Positions 29,494-38,014 of a DNA stretch of 64,000 nt are shown piece by piece. Made by a program: the position numbers and the translations under genes. The notes below the pieces were generated by a model. The model saw nothing but the letters and a program-made list of their open reading frames with translations, was not told the DNA's origin and searched no databases. The stretch is from NCBI RefSeq assembly GCF_017355185.1, contig NZ_JADILJ010000008.1, forward strand, positions 49,565 through 113,564, in the 5' to 3' direction. The stretch comes from Rathayibacter sp. SD072 (GTDB taxonomy: Bacteria > Actinomycetota > Actinomycetes > Actinomycetales > Microbacteriaceae). The first letter of the stretch is position 1. The number at the start of each line of letters is the position of its first letter.

Positions 29494-30918
29494 CTAGCGG
29501 TTCGTCTTGATGCGGGTGGTCAGCTCGGTGACCTGGTTGTAGATGCTGCGGCGCTCCTTCATGAGCTCCGAGATCTTCTTGTTCGCGTACATGACCGTCG
29601 TGTGGTCGCGGTTGCCGAAGAGCTGGCCGATCTTGGGCAGCGACAGGTTGGTCAGCTCGCGGCAGAGGTACATGGCGATCTGACGTGCGGTGGCGACGGC
29701 CTGCGAGCGGGACGAGCCGTAGAGGTCGTCGACGGTGAGCTTGAAGTAGTCCGCGGTGTGATTGATGATGTCGACCGGCGAGATGACGTTGTCCTCGTCG
29801 AGCGTGATCAGGTCCTTCAGCACCGTCTGCACGAGCGACATGTCGACCGGAGTGCGGTTGAGGCTCGCGAACGCGGTGACGCGGATGAGCGTCCCCTCGA
29901 GCTCGCGGATGTTGCTCGACACCTTCGACGCCATGAACTCGAGGATGTCGTCGGGCACGAGCAGCTTCTCGCTGACGGCCTTCTTCCGGAGGATCGCGAT
30001 GCGCGTCTCGAGGTCGGGCGCCTGGACGTCCGTGATCAGGCCCCACTCGAAGCGCGAGCGCATCCGGTCCTCGAACCCCGTCAGGGCCTTCGGCGGCAGA
30101 TCCGACGTGATCACGACCTGCTTGTTGTGATCGTGCAGCTGGTTGAAGGTGTGGAAGAACGCCTCCTGCGTCTCCGCCTTGCCCTGCAGGAACTGGATGT
30201 CGTCGATCAGGAGGATGTCGACGTTGCGGTACCGGCCGTGGAACGCGTTGCCCCGGTTGTTGGCGATCGAGTTGATGAAGTCGTTGGTGAACTCCTCGGA
30301 TGACACGTAGCGCACGCGGATGCCCGGGTAGAGACTCATCGCGTAGTGGCCGATGGCGTGCAGGAGGTGGGTCTTGCCCAGTCCGGAGTCGCCGTAGACG
30401 AAGAGCGGGTTGTACGCCTTGGCCGGCGCCTCCGCGACCGCGACCGCCGCGGCGTGCGCGAACCGGTTGGATCCGCCGATGACGAAGTTGTCGAAGCTGT
30501 ACTTGGGGTTCAGCCGGGTGTCCGTTGCCGGGACGGTCCGCATCTCCTCGACCACGCGCACCGGGGTGAGGGCGGGGGAGGAACCGGTGATCGGCTCGAA
30601 CGGGTTCAGCGACTCGGACGAGGCGGGCGAGCTCAACGGCTCGTGCTCGATGTCCGGGTTCACGACGAAGGCGAAGGTGGAGACGCCGAAGGAGTCGTCG
30701 AGGGTGCCGATCGCGCTGAGGAGCGGCACGCGCACGCGCTGCTCGAGCATGCCGCGGGTGAACTCGTTCGGGACCTCCAGGTAGAAGGTGCCCGCCATGA
30801 TGCCCTTGGGCTCCACGAGCGAGACGAATCCGTAGAGCGGAGCCGTGATGCGATCGTCCTGCGAAAGGGCCCCGAGGATCACCTTCCACGCGTCGACGAT
30901 CGACGTGTCCTCTGGCAT
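29494..30918 (-). CDS. dnaA: Chromosomal replication initiator protein DnaA
   Basis: 474 residues from ATG 30918, chosen because GGAG lies just upstream; an ATG at 30954 would add 12 residues but has no ribosome site. Domain I ([12 protein letters not shown]) binds helicase, a linker follows, and domain III is an AAA+ ATPase with Walker [12 protein letters not shown] and Walker [13 protein letters not shown]. Domain IV ends with the DnaA-box-binding signature [16 protein letters not shown]. It opens oriC immediately downstream. Confidence 0.97.
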   Translation of the reverse strand: MPEDTSIVDAWKVILGALSQDDRITAPLYGFVSLVEPKGIMAGTFYLEVPNEFTRGMLEQRVRVPLLSAIGTLDDSFGVSTFAFVVNPDIEHEPLSSPASSESLNPFEPITGSSPALTPVRVVEEMRTVPATDTRLNPKYSFDNFVIGGSNRFAHAAAVAVAEAPAKAYNPLFVYGDSGLGKTHLLHAIGHYAMSLYPGIRVRYVSSEEFTNDFINSIANNRGNAFHGRYRNVDILLIDDIQFLQGKAETQEAFFHTFNQLHDHNKQVVITSDLPPKALTGFEDRMRSRFEWGLITDVQAPDLETRIAILRKKAVSEKLLVPDDILEFMASKVSSNIRELEGTLIRVTAFASLNRTPVDMSLVQTVLKDLITLDEDNVISPVDIINHTADYFKLTVDDLYGSSRSQAVATARQIAMYLCRELTNLSLPKIGQLFGNRDHTTVMYANKKISELMKERRSIYNQVTELTTRIKTNR

Positions 30919-31228
30919 CTGTCTCCGGTCCTCGGTCGCTGTCGAAATGCTCATCGCCGTGCGGCGGCGCCGTTCGCAGTGCGAACGCGCGGAGTCCGTC
31001 GGTGATCCGGCCCGTCCGGGGGTCGAACGTCGTCCACAGGGCCCTCCACAGGAGGGAGCCGATGCCAGCGCGGACGCGGGAACGGGCGGCCTGGGCCTGT
31101 GGATAACTGCGGCTCAACACGGTAACGAAGGAGCCGACGGGAGACAAATCCACCACAGCCGACTCCGCGTGTCAATGCGCGGAACACGCCGTCGCGCGGG
31201 CAGAATCGAGGTTTCGGCCCGGTCCCAT
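30919..31228. promoter_or_regulatory. dnaA upstream region with DnaA boxes
   Basis: Gene-free DNA between dnaA and the rpmH promoter. It holds a perfect TGTGGATAA box (31098-31106) and a near-perfect TCGTCCACA (31030-31038) plus a weaker CCCTCCACA (31042). This fits autoregulation of dnaA by DnaA. Confidence 0.6.
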
Positions 31229-31257
31229 TTGACCGGTGGCGGGACAGGCCGTAGTTT
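31229..31257 (+). promoter_or_regulatory. rpmH promoter
   Basis: TTGACC and TAGTTT are separated by exactly 17 bp, a good housekeeping sigma promoter. Transcription would begin near 31264, leaving a leader of about 145 nt before rpmH. Confidence 0.75.
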
Positions 31258-31407
31258 TAATCAGTTGACGCCTGCCCGGGGTCGCTCGGTCGGTCCTCAG
31301 GGACACGTCCTGATCGGAGCCGGGCTCCCTTTCTTCCCGGGAGACCGGAGCACCGCCCCGGCGGTCGCCCCGCCGGTACCGAGGAACACGTACGTGGAGA
31401 TTGAACT

Positions 31408-31545
31408 ATGAGCAAGCGAACCTTCCAGCCGAACAACCGTCGTCGCGCCAAGGTGCACGGCTTCCGCCTGCGCATGCGCACCCGCGCCGGCCGCGGCATC
31501 CTGAGCGCACGCCGCGCCAAGGGCCGCACCGAGCTCTCGGCGTAG
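31408..31545 (+). CDS. rpmH: 50S ribosomal protein L34
   Basis: 45 residues, complete and strongly basic ([15 protein letters not shown]... ending GRTELSA), the normal length for actinobacterial L34. It is a structural protein of the large subunit. It starts the rpmH-rnpA-yidD-yidC-jag-rsmG operon, divergent from dnaA. Confidence 0.98.
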   Translation: MSKRTFQPNNRRRAKVHGFRLRMRTRAGRGILSARRAKGRTELSA

Positions 31546-31567
31546 AGCCCACTGGTACCGACCAGCG

Positions 31568-31930
31568 GTGCTGGCCAGAGCCCATCGCATCGTCCGAGGT
31601 GACGAGTACCGGGCAGTCGTCCGTCGCGGTGTGCGGTCCACAGGACCGCACACCGTCACGTATGTCCGGAGGTCGTCTTCGGCGACTCCCCCGCGATTCG
31701 GTTTCATCGTGGCCAAGACCGTCGGATCGGCCGTGACGCGCAACACCGTGCGCCGGCGCCTGAAGGCGATCGCGTTCGAGCTGGTGGCGCAGACCGAGCA
31801 CGGGACCGACGTCGTGATCCGCGCGCTGCCCAGCAGCGCGACGGCTCCGTGGGCGGATCTCCGCCGGGAGGTCGTGGGCGCGATGTCGCGGAACTCGCGC
31901 TCCGGTCGGTCGTCCGAGGTCCGCTCGTGA
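31568..31930 (+). CDS. rnpA: Ribonuclease P protein component
   Basis: 120 residues, GTG start, 22 bp after rpmH. The RNP motif region reads FGFIVAKTVGSAVTRNTVRRRLKAI at about 45-69, with the conserved arginine/lysine face. It assists the RNase P RNA in cleaving tRNA 5' leaders; the RNA itself is not in the window. The stop overlaps yidD as GTGA. Confidence 0.95.
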   Translation: MLARAHRIVRGDEYRAVVRRGVRSTGPHTVTYVRRSSSATPPRFGFIVAKTVGSAVTRNTVRRRLKAIAFELVAQTEHGTDVVIRALPSSATAPWADLRREVVGAMSRNSRSGRSSEVRS

Positions 31931-32292
31931 CCACTGCCGTCGTCGACCGACCGCTCTCCTGGCCGGCGCGACTGGGCTGGGGCCTGCTCCTCCTCCCCCG
32001 CAATCTCGGGATCCTGCTCCTGCTGGTCTACCGAACCGTCGTCTCCCCTCTGTACGGCGACGTCTGCCGCTACTACCCCTCGTGCTCCTCGTACGCGCTG
32101 CAGGCCGTCCAGCTCCACGGACTCGTACTCGGCTCCGTCCTCGCTGCGCGTCGACTCCTCCGCTGCCACCCGTGGGCGGCCGGCGGCGTCGATGACGTAC
32201 CGACCTCGATCCCTCTGCACCGGCCGGCTCCGGGTCGCATCCGATTCGCTGTGACGCGTCTCGGGTTCGTCGCGGGCCCTCGAAAGGACTGA
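31927..32292 (+). CDS. yidD: Membrane protein insertion efficiency factor YidD
   Basis: 121 residues from the GTG overlapping the rnpA stop. The YidD core YRTVVSPLYGDVCRYYPSCSSYALQAV and the pattern RRLLRCHPWAAGG are present. The family is known to assist YidC-dependent membrane insertion. The C-terminal about 35 residues are a variable tail. Confidence 0.95.
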   Translation: MTTAVVDRPLSWPARLGWGLLLLPRNLGILLLLVYRTVVSPLYGDVCRYYPSCSSYALQAVQLHGLVLGSVLAARRLLRCHPWAAGGVDDVPTSIPLHRPAPGRIRFAVTRLGFVAGPRKD

Positions 32293-32301
32293 CCCCCTCC
32301 C

Positions 32302-33261
32302 ATGGACCTCCTTGGCACGATCCTCTGGCCCCTCAAATGGGTCGTCGAGCTGATCCTCGTCGCCTTCCATCAGCTGCTGACGCTGACCGGTCTGGAGGCG
32401 GCGGCCGGCATCACCTGGGTGCTGTCGATCGTGGGCCTCGTCCTCGTCATCCGTGCCGCTCTGATCCCGATCTTCGTGAAGCAGATCAAGAGCCAGCGCC
32501 GCATGATGGAGGTGGCGCCGCAGCTCAAGAAGATCCAGGACAAGTACAAGGGCAAGCGCGACCAGCTCTCCCGCGAGGCGATGTCGCGCGAGACCATGGA
32601 GCTCTACAAGCGCACGGGCACCAACCCGCTCGCCTCCTGCCTGCCGCTGCTGATCCAGATGCCGATCTTCTTCAGCCTCTTCTCTGTGCTGAACGACGCT
32701 CAGCGGAGCGAGCGGGGCGTCGGACCCCTCGATGCGGCCCTCGCCCGCCAGTTCGGCGAGGCGAACCTCTTCGGCATCGCGCCCCTGCACCAGTCGATCC
32801 AGGGCGCCCTCCAGGAGGGCGGCCAGGAGCTCGTCGTCGTGATCGCCGTCATCATGGTGGTCCTGATGACCGCCTCGCAGTTCATCACGCAGCTGCAGAT
32901 CGTCTCGAAGAACATGTCGCCCGAGGCCAAGGCCTCGCCGACCTTCAAGCAGCAGCGGATCCTGCTGTACATCCTCCCCCTCGTGTTCGCCTTCTCGGGC
33001 TTCGCGTTCCCCCTCGGCGTGATGTTCTACTGGCTGACCTCGAACATCTGGACGATGGTCCAGCAGTTCATCGTCATCCGGAACATGCCCACCCCGGGCA
33101 GCGAGGCCGCCAAGGCCCGCGAGGAGCGCCTGCGCCGCAAGGGCAAGCTCGTCGAGGAGACGAACGTCGCCGGCGAGACCACGCTCGTCGAGAAGAAGGC
33201 CGTTCAGCGCCAGCAGCCCGTCGGAAAGAACCGCGCCAAGAAGCAAGCCGGAAAGAAGTAG
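32302..33261 (+). CDS. yidC: Membrane protein insertase YidC
   Basis: 319 residues with five membrane helices and no large periplasmic domain, as in Gram-positive YidC. Segments NPLASCLPLLIQMPIFFSLF and LTSNIWTMVQQFIVI are characteristic. A conserved positively charged residue facing the hydrophilic groove would be Arg in VLVIRAALIP. The C-terminus is basic (GKNRAKKQAGKK) and should contact ribosomes. Confidence 0.96.
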   Translation: MDLLGTILWPLKWVVELILVAFHQLLTLTGLEAAAGITWVLSIVGLVLVIRAALIPIFVKQIKSQRRMMEVAPQLKKIQDKYKGKRDQLSREAMSRETMELYKRTGTNPLASCLPLLIQMPIFFSLFSVLNDAQRSERGVGPLDAALARQFGEANLFGIAPLHQSIQGALQEGGQELVVVIAVIMVVLMTASQFITQLQIVSKNMSPEAKASPTFKQQRILLYILPLVFAFSGFAFPLGVMFYWLTSNIWTMVQQFIVIRNMPTPGSEAAKAREERLRRKGKLVEETNVAGETTLVEKKAVQRQQPVGKNRAKKQAGKK

Positions 33262-33268
33262 GACCGTC

Positions 33269-33853
33269 ATGACCGACTCGACGCAGACCACCGCCGTCCC
33301 CGCGCAGGCACCGTCGTTCGACGGTGCACCCGCCGTGGACGAGTCCACGATCGTGCCCGCCGGCGAGAGCGCCGCGCCGGCTCCGGAGTCGACCCTCAAG
33401 CAGCTCGAGGACGAGGGCGACGTCGCTGCGGACTACATCGAGGAGTTCCTCGACATCTGCGACCTCGACGGCGACATCGACATCGAGGTGCGGAACGGCC
33501 GCGCCTACCTGTCCGTCACCGCGTCCGGAGATTCCAACCTCCGCGTGCTGTCGCGCCCCGATGCCGTTCAGGCCCTCCAGGAACTGACCCGCCTCGCAGT
33601 GCAGACCCGCACCGGTGCCTTCTCGCGCCTCATCCTCGACATCGGCGGCTCGCGCGATGCCCGCGAGACCGAGCTCGCGCAGCTCGTCGACCGGGCGATC
33701 GAGCGCATCGAGGAGGGCGCGACGTCGGCGTCCCTGCCTCCGATGTCCTCCTACGAGCGCAAGCTGGTGCACGACATGGTGGGCGAGCGCGGCTTCGTGT
33801 CGGAGTCGCGCGGCGAGGCGCGCGAGCGCCACACCGTCATCACCCGCGGCTGA
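33269..33853 (+). CDS. jag: Jag/KhpB-type R3H and KH domain RNA-binding protein
   Basis: 194 residues. After a low-complexity start (about 45 residues), a KH-like domain covers about 60-130 and the C-terminal R3H domain includes SSYERKLVHDMVGERGFVSES with the conserved Arg-x3-His. Family members bind RNA and affect cell division and wall synthesis. It lies 7 bp after yidC and 5 bp before rsmG. Confidence 0.92.
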   Translation: MTDSTQTTAVPAQAPSFDGAPAVDESTIVPAGESAAPAPESTLKQLEDEGDVAADYIEEFLDICDLDGDIDIEVRNGRAYLSVTASGDSNLRVLSRPDAVQALQELTRLAVQTRTGAFSRLILDIGGSRDARETELAQLVDRAIERIEEGATSASLPPMSSYERKLVHDMVGERGFVSESRGEARERHTVITRG

Positions 33854-33858
33854 GACCC

Positions 33859-34488
33859 GTGGAGCCGACCCTCGAGGCCGAACCCGCCGCGGCAGCCGCG
33901 ATCGCCGGCGACCGACTGCCGGTCCTGCGCCGGTTCACTCAGTCGCTCGCCGCGCAGGGCGAGGAGCGCGGCCTCATCGGCCCGCTGGAGCTTCCCCGCC
34001 TCTGGACCCGGCACGTGCTCAACAGCGCCCTGGTGGCGCCTCTGCTGCGTCCGGGGCTGGTGGGTGACGTCGGTAGTGGTGCGGGTCTTCCCGGCCTCGT
34101 CCTGGGCATCGTGCGGCCGGACGTGCGCTTCGTGCTGATCGAACCGATGGAGCGGCGCATCCTCTGGCTCCGCGAGCAGGTCGAGGTGCTCGAACTCGAG
34201 AATGTCTCGGTTCTGCGTGCCCGGGCCGAGGAGGTCCGCCTTCCGGAACCGCTCGATCAGGTGACGGCACGCGCCGTCAGCGCTCTCTCGAAGCTCATCC
34301 CTCTCACAGCGCCGCTGCTGCGACCGGGTGGCGAGCTCGTGCTCCTCAAGGGGATCAACGCCGAGAAGGAGATCCTGGCGGCCGAGAAGGTGCTCCGACG
34401 GTTCAAGGTCGCGACGCCCGAGGTCGTCGTGCTCGGCGACGGCGTGCTCTCCGAGGTCACGCGCGTGGTCCGGGCTACAGTGGGTTGA
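33859..34488 (+). CDS. rsmG: 16S rRNA (guanine527-N7)-methyltransferase RsmG
   Basis: 209 residues, GTG start. The SAM-binding motif is GDVGSGAGLPGLVLGI, followed by LIEPMERRILWLREQVE and VTARAVSALSKL, all typical of RsmG (GidB). It methylates 16S rRNA and its loss is known to give low-level streptomycin resistance; no truncation is seen. It precedes parA as in most Actinobacteria. Confidence 0.95.
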   Translation: MEPTLEAEPAAAAAIAGDRLPVLRRFTQSLAAQGEERGLIGPLELPRLWTRHVLNSALVAPLLRPGLVGDVGSGAGLPGLVLGIVRPDVRFVLIEPMERRILWLREQVEVLELENVSVLRARAEEVRLPEPLDQVTARAVSALSKLIPLTAPLLRPGGELVLLKGINAEKEILAAEKVLRRFKVATPEVVVLGDGVLSEVTRVVRATVG

Positions 34489-34572
34489 TCCGGCCCTGTC
34501 GCGCGCGATCCGTCTCGGATCCTCGACTCCCGGCCTCGGTGGCACCCGCCCTGATCCATCTGCTGAGCGAAG

Positions 34573-34586
34573 GTTTCACGTGAAAC
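34573..34586. promoter_or_regulatory. parS: parS site overlapping the parA start codon
   Basis: The palindrome GTTTCACGTGAAAC matches the parS core. The GTG within it (34580) is the best start codon of parA. Confidence 0.9.
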
Positions 34587-35530
34587 GACCCGATTCCGAC
34601 GTGACCGGACAGGCCGGGGGTTTCGACTCCTCCACTCCCCTGGCCCGCGAGATCGCCGATATGACCCGTCGACGAGCGCTGCTCAACGCACAGCCTCTGC
34701 CGAAGCCGGAGTCGACCAGGGTGATCACGATCTCGAACCAGAAGGGCGGGGTCGGCAAGACGACGACCACCGTCAACCTGGCGGCGGGGCTGGCGCGCGG
34801 TGACGCCAAGGTTCTCGTCATCGACCTCGATCCCCAGGGCAATGCATCGACTGCGCTGGGCATCGAGCACCGCGCGGACACGCGCAGCGTCTACGACGTC
34901 ATCGTGAACGACACCCCGCTGGCCGAGGTGGTCCAGAAGAGCCCGGAGTTCGATTCTCTGTACGGCGTTCCGGCGACGATCCATCTCGCCGGCGCCGAGA
35001 TCGAGCTCGTGTCCCTCGTGGCGCGCGAGCAGCGCCTCCGTCGAGCGCTCGATCGGATGCTCGAGGGCATGGACGAGCCGTTCGACTACGTGTTCATCGA
35101 CTGCCCGCCGTCGCTGGGGCTCCTGACGATCAACGCCTTCGTCGCCGCCCGAGAGGTGCTGATCCCGATCCAGTGCGAGTACTACGCACTCGAGGGTCTC
35201 AGTCAGCTGTTGAAGAACATCGACCTGATCGAGCGTCACCTCAATCCCAACCTCGCGGTCTCGACGATCCTGCTGACCATGTTCGACGGCAGAACCAACC
35301 TCTCGCACCAGGTCGCCGCAGACGTGCGCGAGCACTTCCCGAAGGAGGTGCTGAGGGCGGTCATCCCCCGGAATGTGCGCATCTCGGAGGCGCCGAGCTA
35401 CGGGCAGAGCGTGATCACGTACGACCCGCAGTCCTCCGGCTCGCTGGCCTACCTGGAGGCAGCTGCGGAGATCGCACGCCGAGGTGCACGGAAGGCCGCT
35501 ACCACCGAGAACGAAGGGCAGGCACGCTGA
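34580..35530 (+). CDS. parA: Chromosome partitioning ATPase ParA
   Basis: 316 residues from GTG 34580, which lies inside a parS palindrome and has GAAGG 6 bp upstream; this start keeps the conserved STPLAREIADM segment. The deviant Walker A motif is KGGVGKTTT near residue 56 and Walker B is VFIDCPPSLG. ParA forms ATP-dependent gradients that move ParB-parS complexes apart. The stop overlaps parB as TGATG. Confidence 0.95.
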   Translation: MKRPDSDVTGQAGGFDSSTPLAREIADMTRRRALLNAQPLPKPESTRVITISNQKGGVGKTTTTVNLAAGLARGDAKVLVIDLDPQGNASTALGIEHRADTRSVYDVIVNDTPLAEVVQKSPEFDSLYGVPATIHLAGAEIELVSLVAREQRLRRALDRMLEGMDEPFDYVFIDCPPSLGLLTINAFVAAREVLIPIQCEYYALEGLSQLLKNIDLIERHLNPNLAVSTILLTMFDGRTNLSHQVAADVREHFPKEVLRAVIPRNVRISEAPSYGQSVITYDPQSSGSLAYLEAAAEIARRGARKAATTENEGQAR

Positions 35531-36498
35531 TGGCGACGAAGCGCACAGGACTGGGCCGTGGAATCGGCTCGCTGATCCCGACCAGCGACGAGACGCGGTC
35601 GCGACCCGTCGACGTCTTCTTCCCGGACCAGAACCTCGGCGTGGAGCCGGCCGACGATCTGCTGGATGTCCCCGGTGCGCGGTTGGCACGACTCCCCCTC
35701 GAGGACATCGTGCCGAATGCTGCGCAGCCCCGTGCGGTCTTCGACCAGGACGATCTCGCCGAGCTGGTCCACAGTGTCCGCGAGTTCGGGGTGCTGCAGC
35801 CGATCGTCGTGCGTCCGGTGTCGGGCCGCGGTGGTGCGAAGTTCGAGCTCGTCATGGGGGAGCGTCGGTTCCGTGCGTCGAAGGCGGCAGGACTGACGAC
35901 GATCCCGGCCGTCATCAAGGACACCGCGGACGAGAACATGCTCCGGGATGCTCTGCTCGAGAATCTGCACAGGGCGGAGCTGAACCCCCTCGAGGAGGCG
36001 TCGGCCTACCAGCAGCTCCTCAGTGACTTCGGGATCACGCAGGAGGCGCTCGCGTCCCGGCTCGGGCGATCCCGCCCGCAGATCTCGAACACGCTCCGGT
36101 TGCTCCGCCTGCCTGCGGATGTGCAGGCGCGGGTGGCTGCCGGAGTGCTCACCGCGGGACACGCTCGTGCGGTGCTGTCGCTCGAGGATGTCGATCAGAT
36201 GCGCCGGCTCGCGGACAAGATCGTGAACGAAGACCTGTCGGTGCGGGCCGCGGAGGCTGCGGCCGCGCAGATGAAGAAGCCGCGGACGTCGGTCCGGGAG
36301 TTGCCCGAGGAGCGCGGGGGACACGCTGGACACCTCAGCTCGATCGCGGATCACCTCGGGGATCGCCTGAACACTCGCGTGAAGGTGACTCTGGGGGCTC
36401 GCAAAGGCCAGATGGTCATCGACTTCGCCACTATTCAGGACTTGAACCGCATTCTGGCCGAGATCGGCGAGCCGTCCGAAGTGTCTCTTGCCCCGTAG
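35530..36498 (+). CDS. parB: Chromosome partitioning protein ParB
   Basis: 322 residues from the ATG overlapping the parA stop. The N-terminus MATKRTGLGRGIGSLIP is the ParA-contacting region. The CTP-binding motif GERRFRA is present, then a helix-turn-helix (ITQEALASRLGRSRPQISN) that reads parS, and a C-terminal dimerisation domain. It spreads from the six parS sites seen here. Confidence 0.96.
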   Translation: MATKRTGLGRGIGSLIPTSDETRSRPVDVFFPDQNLGVEPADDLLDVPGARLARLPLEDIVPNAAQPRAVFDQDDLAELVHSVREFGVLQPIVVRPVSGRGGAKFELVMGERRFRASKAAGLTTIPAVIKDTADENMLRDALLENLHRAELNPLEEASAYQQLLSDFGITQEALASRLGRSRPQISNTLRLLRLPADVQARVAAGVLTAGHARAVLSLEDVDQMRRLADKIVNEDLSVRAAEAAAAQMKKPRTSVRELPEERGGHAGHLSSIADHLGDRLNTRVKVTLGARKGQMVIDFATIQDLNRILAEIGEPSEVSLAP

Positions 36499-36507
36499 CT
36501 CTCTGAT

Positions 36508-36521
36508 GTTTCACGTGAAAC
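36508..36521. promoter_or_regulatory. parS: parS site after parB
   Basis: Exact GTTTCACGTGAAAC core, 10 bp past the parB stop and touching the parB terminator. Confidence 0.9.
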
Positions 36522-36553
36522 GCCCCGGTGGTCTCCCCCGCCGGGGCTTTTCT
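36522..36553 (+). terminator. Intrinsic terminator of parAB
   Basis: A 7-bp GC stem (GCCCCGG with CCGGGGC) followed by TTTTCTTT, the most classical terminator in the window. Confidence 0.78.
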
Positions 36554-36686
36554 TTGCTCTGAGCAGATTCGCCCGATGCGTCAGAGAGGCTTGCTCACAG
36601 AGCCGACGCCTCGTTGAAGGGAGCTCCCGCGTGCGCGGATCCTATAAGGCTTCCGCGCCAAGCTGGTGAGAGACTCCTTCATCTCC

Positions 36687-36700
36687 GTTTCACGTGAAAC
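36687..36700. promoter_or_regulatory. parS: parS site
   Basis: Exact GTTTCACGTGAAAC core in the parB-ddl spacer. Confidence 0.9.
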
Positions 36701-36877
36701 GTTCGGATAGATGCAGCGCATCCCGAGATCTGCAATGGATCGGCCTCATGGCGCCTTGACCGATCGGCTCCTCCCTCACATCGGACGGTGCACAGCGGTC
36801 CGCGGTTGCACACAAGCGATCTGGAGGATGTTTCGTGGTTCCCGACTAGGACGCTCGGGAGCCATCGCCAGACCAAT

Positions 36878-36891
36878 GTTTCACGTGAAAC
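36878..36891. promoter_or_regulatory. parS: parS site, full 16-bp consensus
   Basis: With flanking bases it reads TGTTTCACGTGAAACA, the complete parS palindrome. Confidence 0.93.
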
Positions 36892-36947
36892 AATAGAGCG
36901 CCGCGGCTGTCCCAATTCGCACACGAAGTATGCCCGGTTGAGGTACC

Positions 36948-36961
36948 GTTTCACGTGAAAC
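36948..36961. promoter_or_regulatory. parS: parS site
   Basis: Exact 14-bp core, 32 bp beyond the 3' end of ddl. Confidence 0.9.
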
Positions 36962-36993
36962 ATCGGCACCGGGGATCACAGCTCGAAGGGCGC

Positions 36994-37974
36994 TCAGTCG
37001 CGCGAAGTGGTCGGCGCAGCAGCGAGATGTGCAAGCGTCGAGTAGACGTCGCCGAGGAATCGGCCCGACGCCTCGATGGCCTGAGGGACGAGGGAGGTCT
37101 CGGTCATCCCGGGCAGTACGTTTGCATCGAAGAACCAGGGGGTGCCGTCTTCAGCGACGACGAAGTCGATGCGGGAGAGATGACGCAGGCCGAGCAGTTC
37201 GTGGATCTGCACTGCGGCACGGGAGACTTCGGCGGTCGTCGAGGCGTCGAGCCGAGCCGGCGTGAAGAACCGTGTCTCGCCGGCGTTGTACCGGGCGTCG
37301 AACGTGTAGGAGCCTGTGACGGGCTCGATCTCGACTGGCGGAAGCGCGAGGGGCCCGTCTCCGAGATCGATGACACCGACAGCGACCTCCGTGCCGTGGA
37401 TGCGCTGCTCGATGAGGACGACATCTCCGTAGGTGTACGCCGCAACCATGGCTTGGGGGAGTTCGGAGTCCTCGTCGACGAGGGTCACCCCCTGTGCGGA
37501 CCCGCCTTGTGCGGGCTTGACCACGAGGGCGTCGGGCAGCATCGCCCGGACCTGGGAGAGGATCGCCGCTGCGCCGAGTTCGCGGAAGGTGTCGCGGGGG
37601 AGCGTGAGTGAGTCCGGCGTGGCGAGTCCGGAACGACGCACCAGGGTCTTCGCGGTGGGCTTGAACCAGGCGAGTCGGGCGGAGTCCGCGTCGGACCCGA
37701 CGTAGGGCAGGCCTGCAGCCTCGAGAAGCCCCAGCAGGGCTCCATCTTCTCCGCTGGCCCCGTGGACGGCCGGCCAAACGAGATCTGGTCGGCGGGAGAC
37801 GAGGAACGGCAGCAGCTCGGCGTCGGGCTCGCGCGTCACGACACGGTGGCCCATGGCGACGAGCCGATCTCTGACGCGGCGCCCGGAGCGGAGCGAGACG
37901 TCCCGCTCGTGGCTGATGCCTCCGCTGACCACGACGATGTCGAGTGCGCGGGAGCCGATGGAGAAATCGGTCAT
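36994..37974 (-). CDS. D-alanine--D-alanine ligase family protein (ATP-grasp)
   Basis: 326 residues. The N-terminal domain has VVVSGGISHERDVSLRSG and WPAVHGASGEDGALLG. The ATP-grasp region has VVKPAQGGSAQGV and the metal-binding end RIDFVVAEDGTPWFFDANVLPGM. Family enzymes join two D-alanines for peptidoglycan. In Microbacteriaceae this copy near parB is often in addition to the main ddlA, so dipeptide specificity is not assured. It is convergent with parB and downstream of an aminotransferase. Confidence 0.88.
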   Translation of the reverse strand: MTDFSIGSRALDIVVVSGGISHERDVSLRSGRRVRDRLVAMGHRVVTREPDAELLPFLVSRRPDLVWPAVHGASGEDGALLGLLEAAGLPYVGSDADSARLAWFKPTAKTLVRRSGLATPDSLTLPRDTFRELGAAAILSQVRAMLPDALVVKPAQGGSAQGVTLVDEDSELPQAMVAAYTYGDVVLIEQRIHGTEVAVGVIDLGDGPLALPPVEIEPVTGSYTFDARYNAGETRFFTPARLDASTTAEVSRAAVQIHELLGLRHLSRIDFVVAEDGTPWFFDANVLPGMTETSLVPQAIEASGRFLGDVYSTLAHLAAAPTTSRD

Positions 37975-38014
37975 GACCAGGCCTTTTTCGGGATCGCGAG
38001 GCGGACGGGCATCG

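Larger units (their letters stand above)
36554..36993. other. Gene-free parS-rich region between parB and ddl
   Basis: About 440 bp between convergent parB and ddl with three parS sites (36687, 36878, 36948) and lower GC than the surroundings. A 96-codon minus-strand frame here repeatedly reads FHVKR from the parS sequences and is not a gene. The region looks like part of the centromere. Confidence 0.75.

Noticed and set aside
36679..36969. 96-codon minus-strand frame between parB and ddl
   Set aside because: Its repeated FHVKR segments come from translating parS palindromes; there is no ribosome site or conserved domain.
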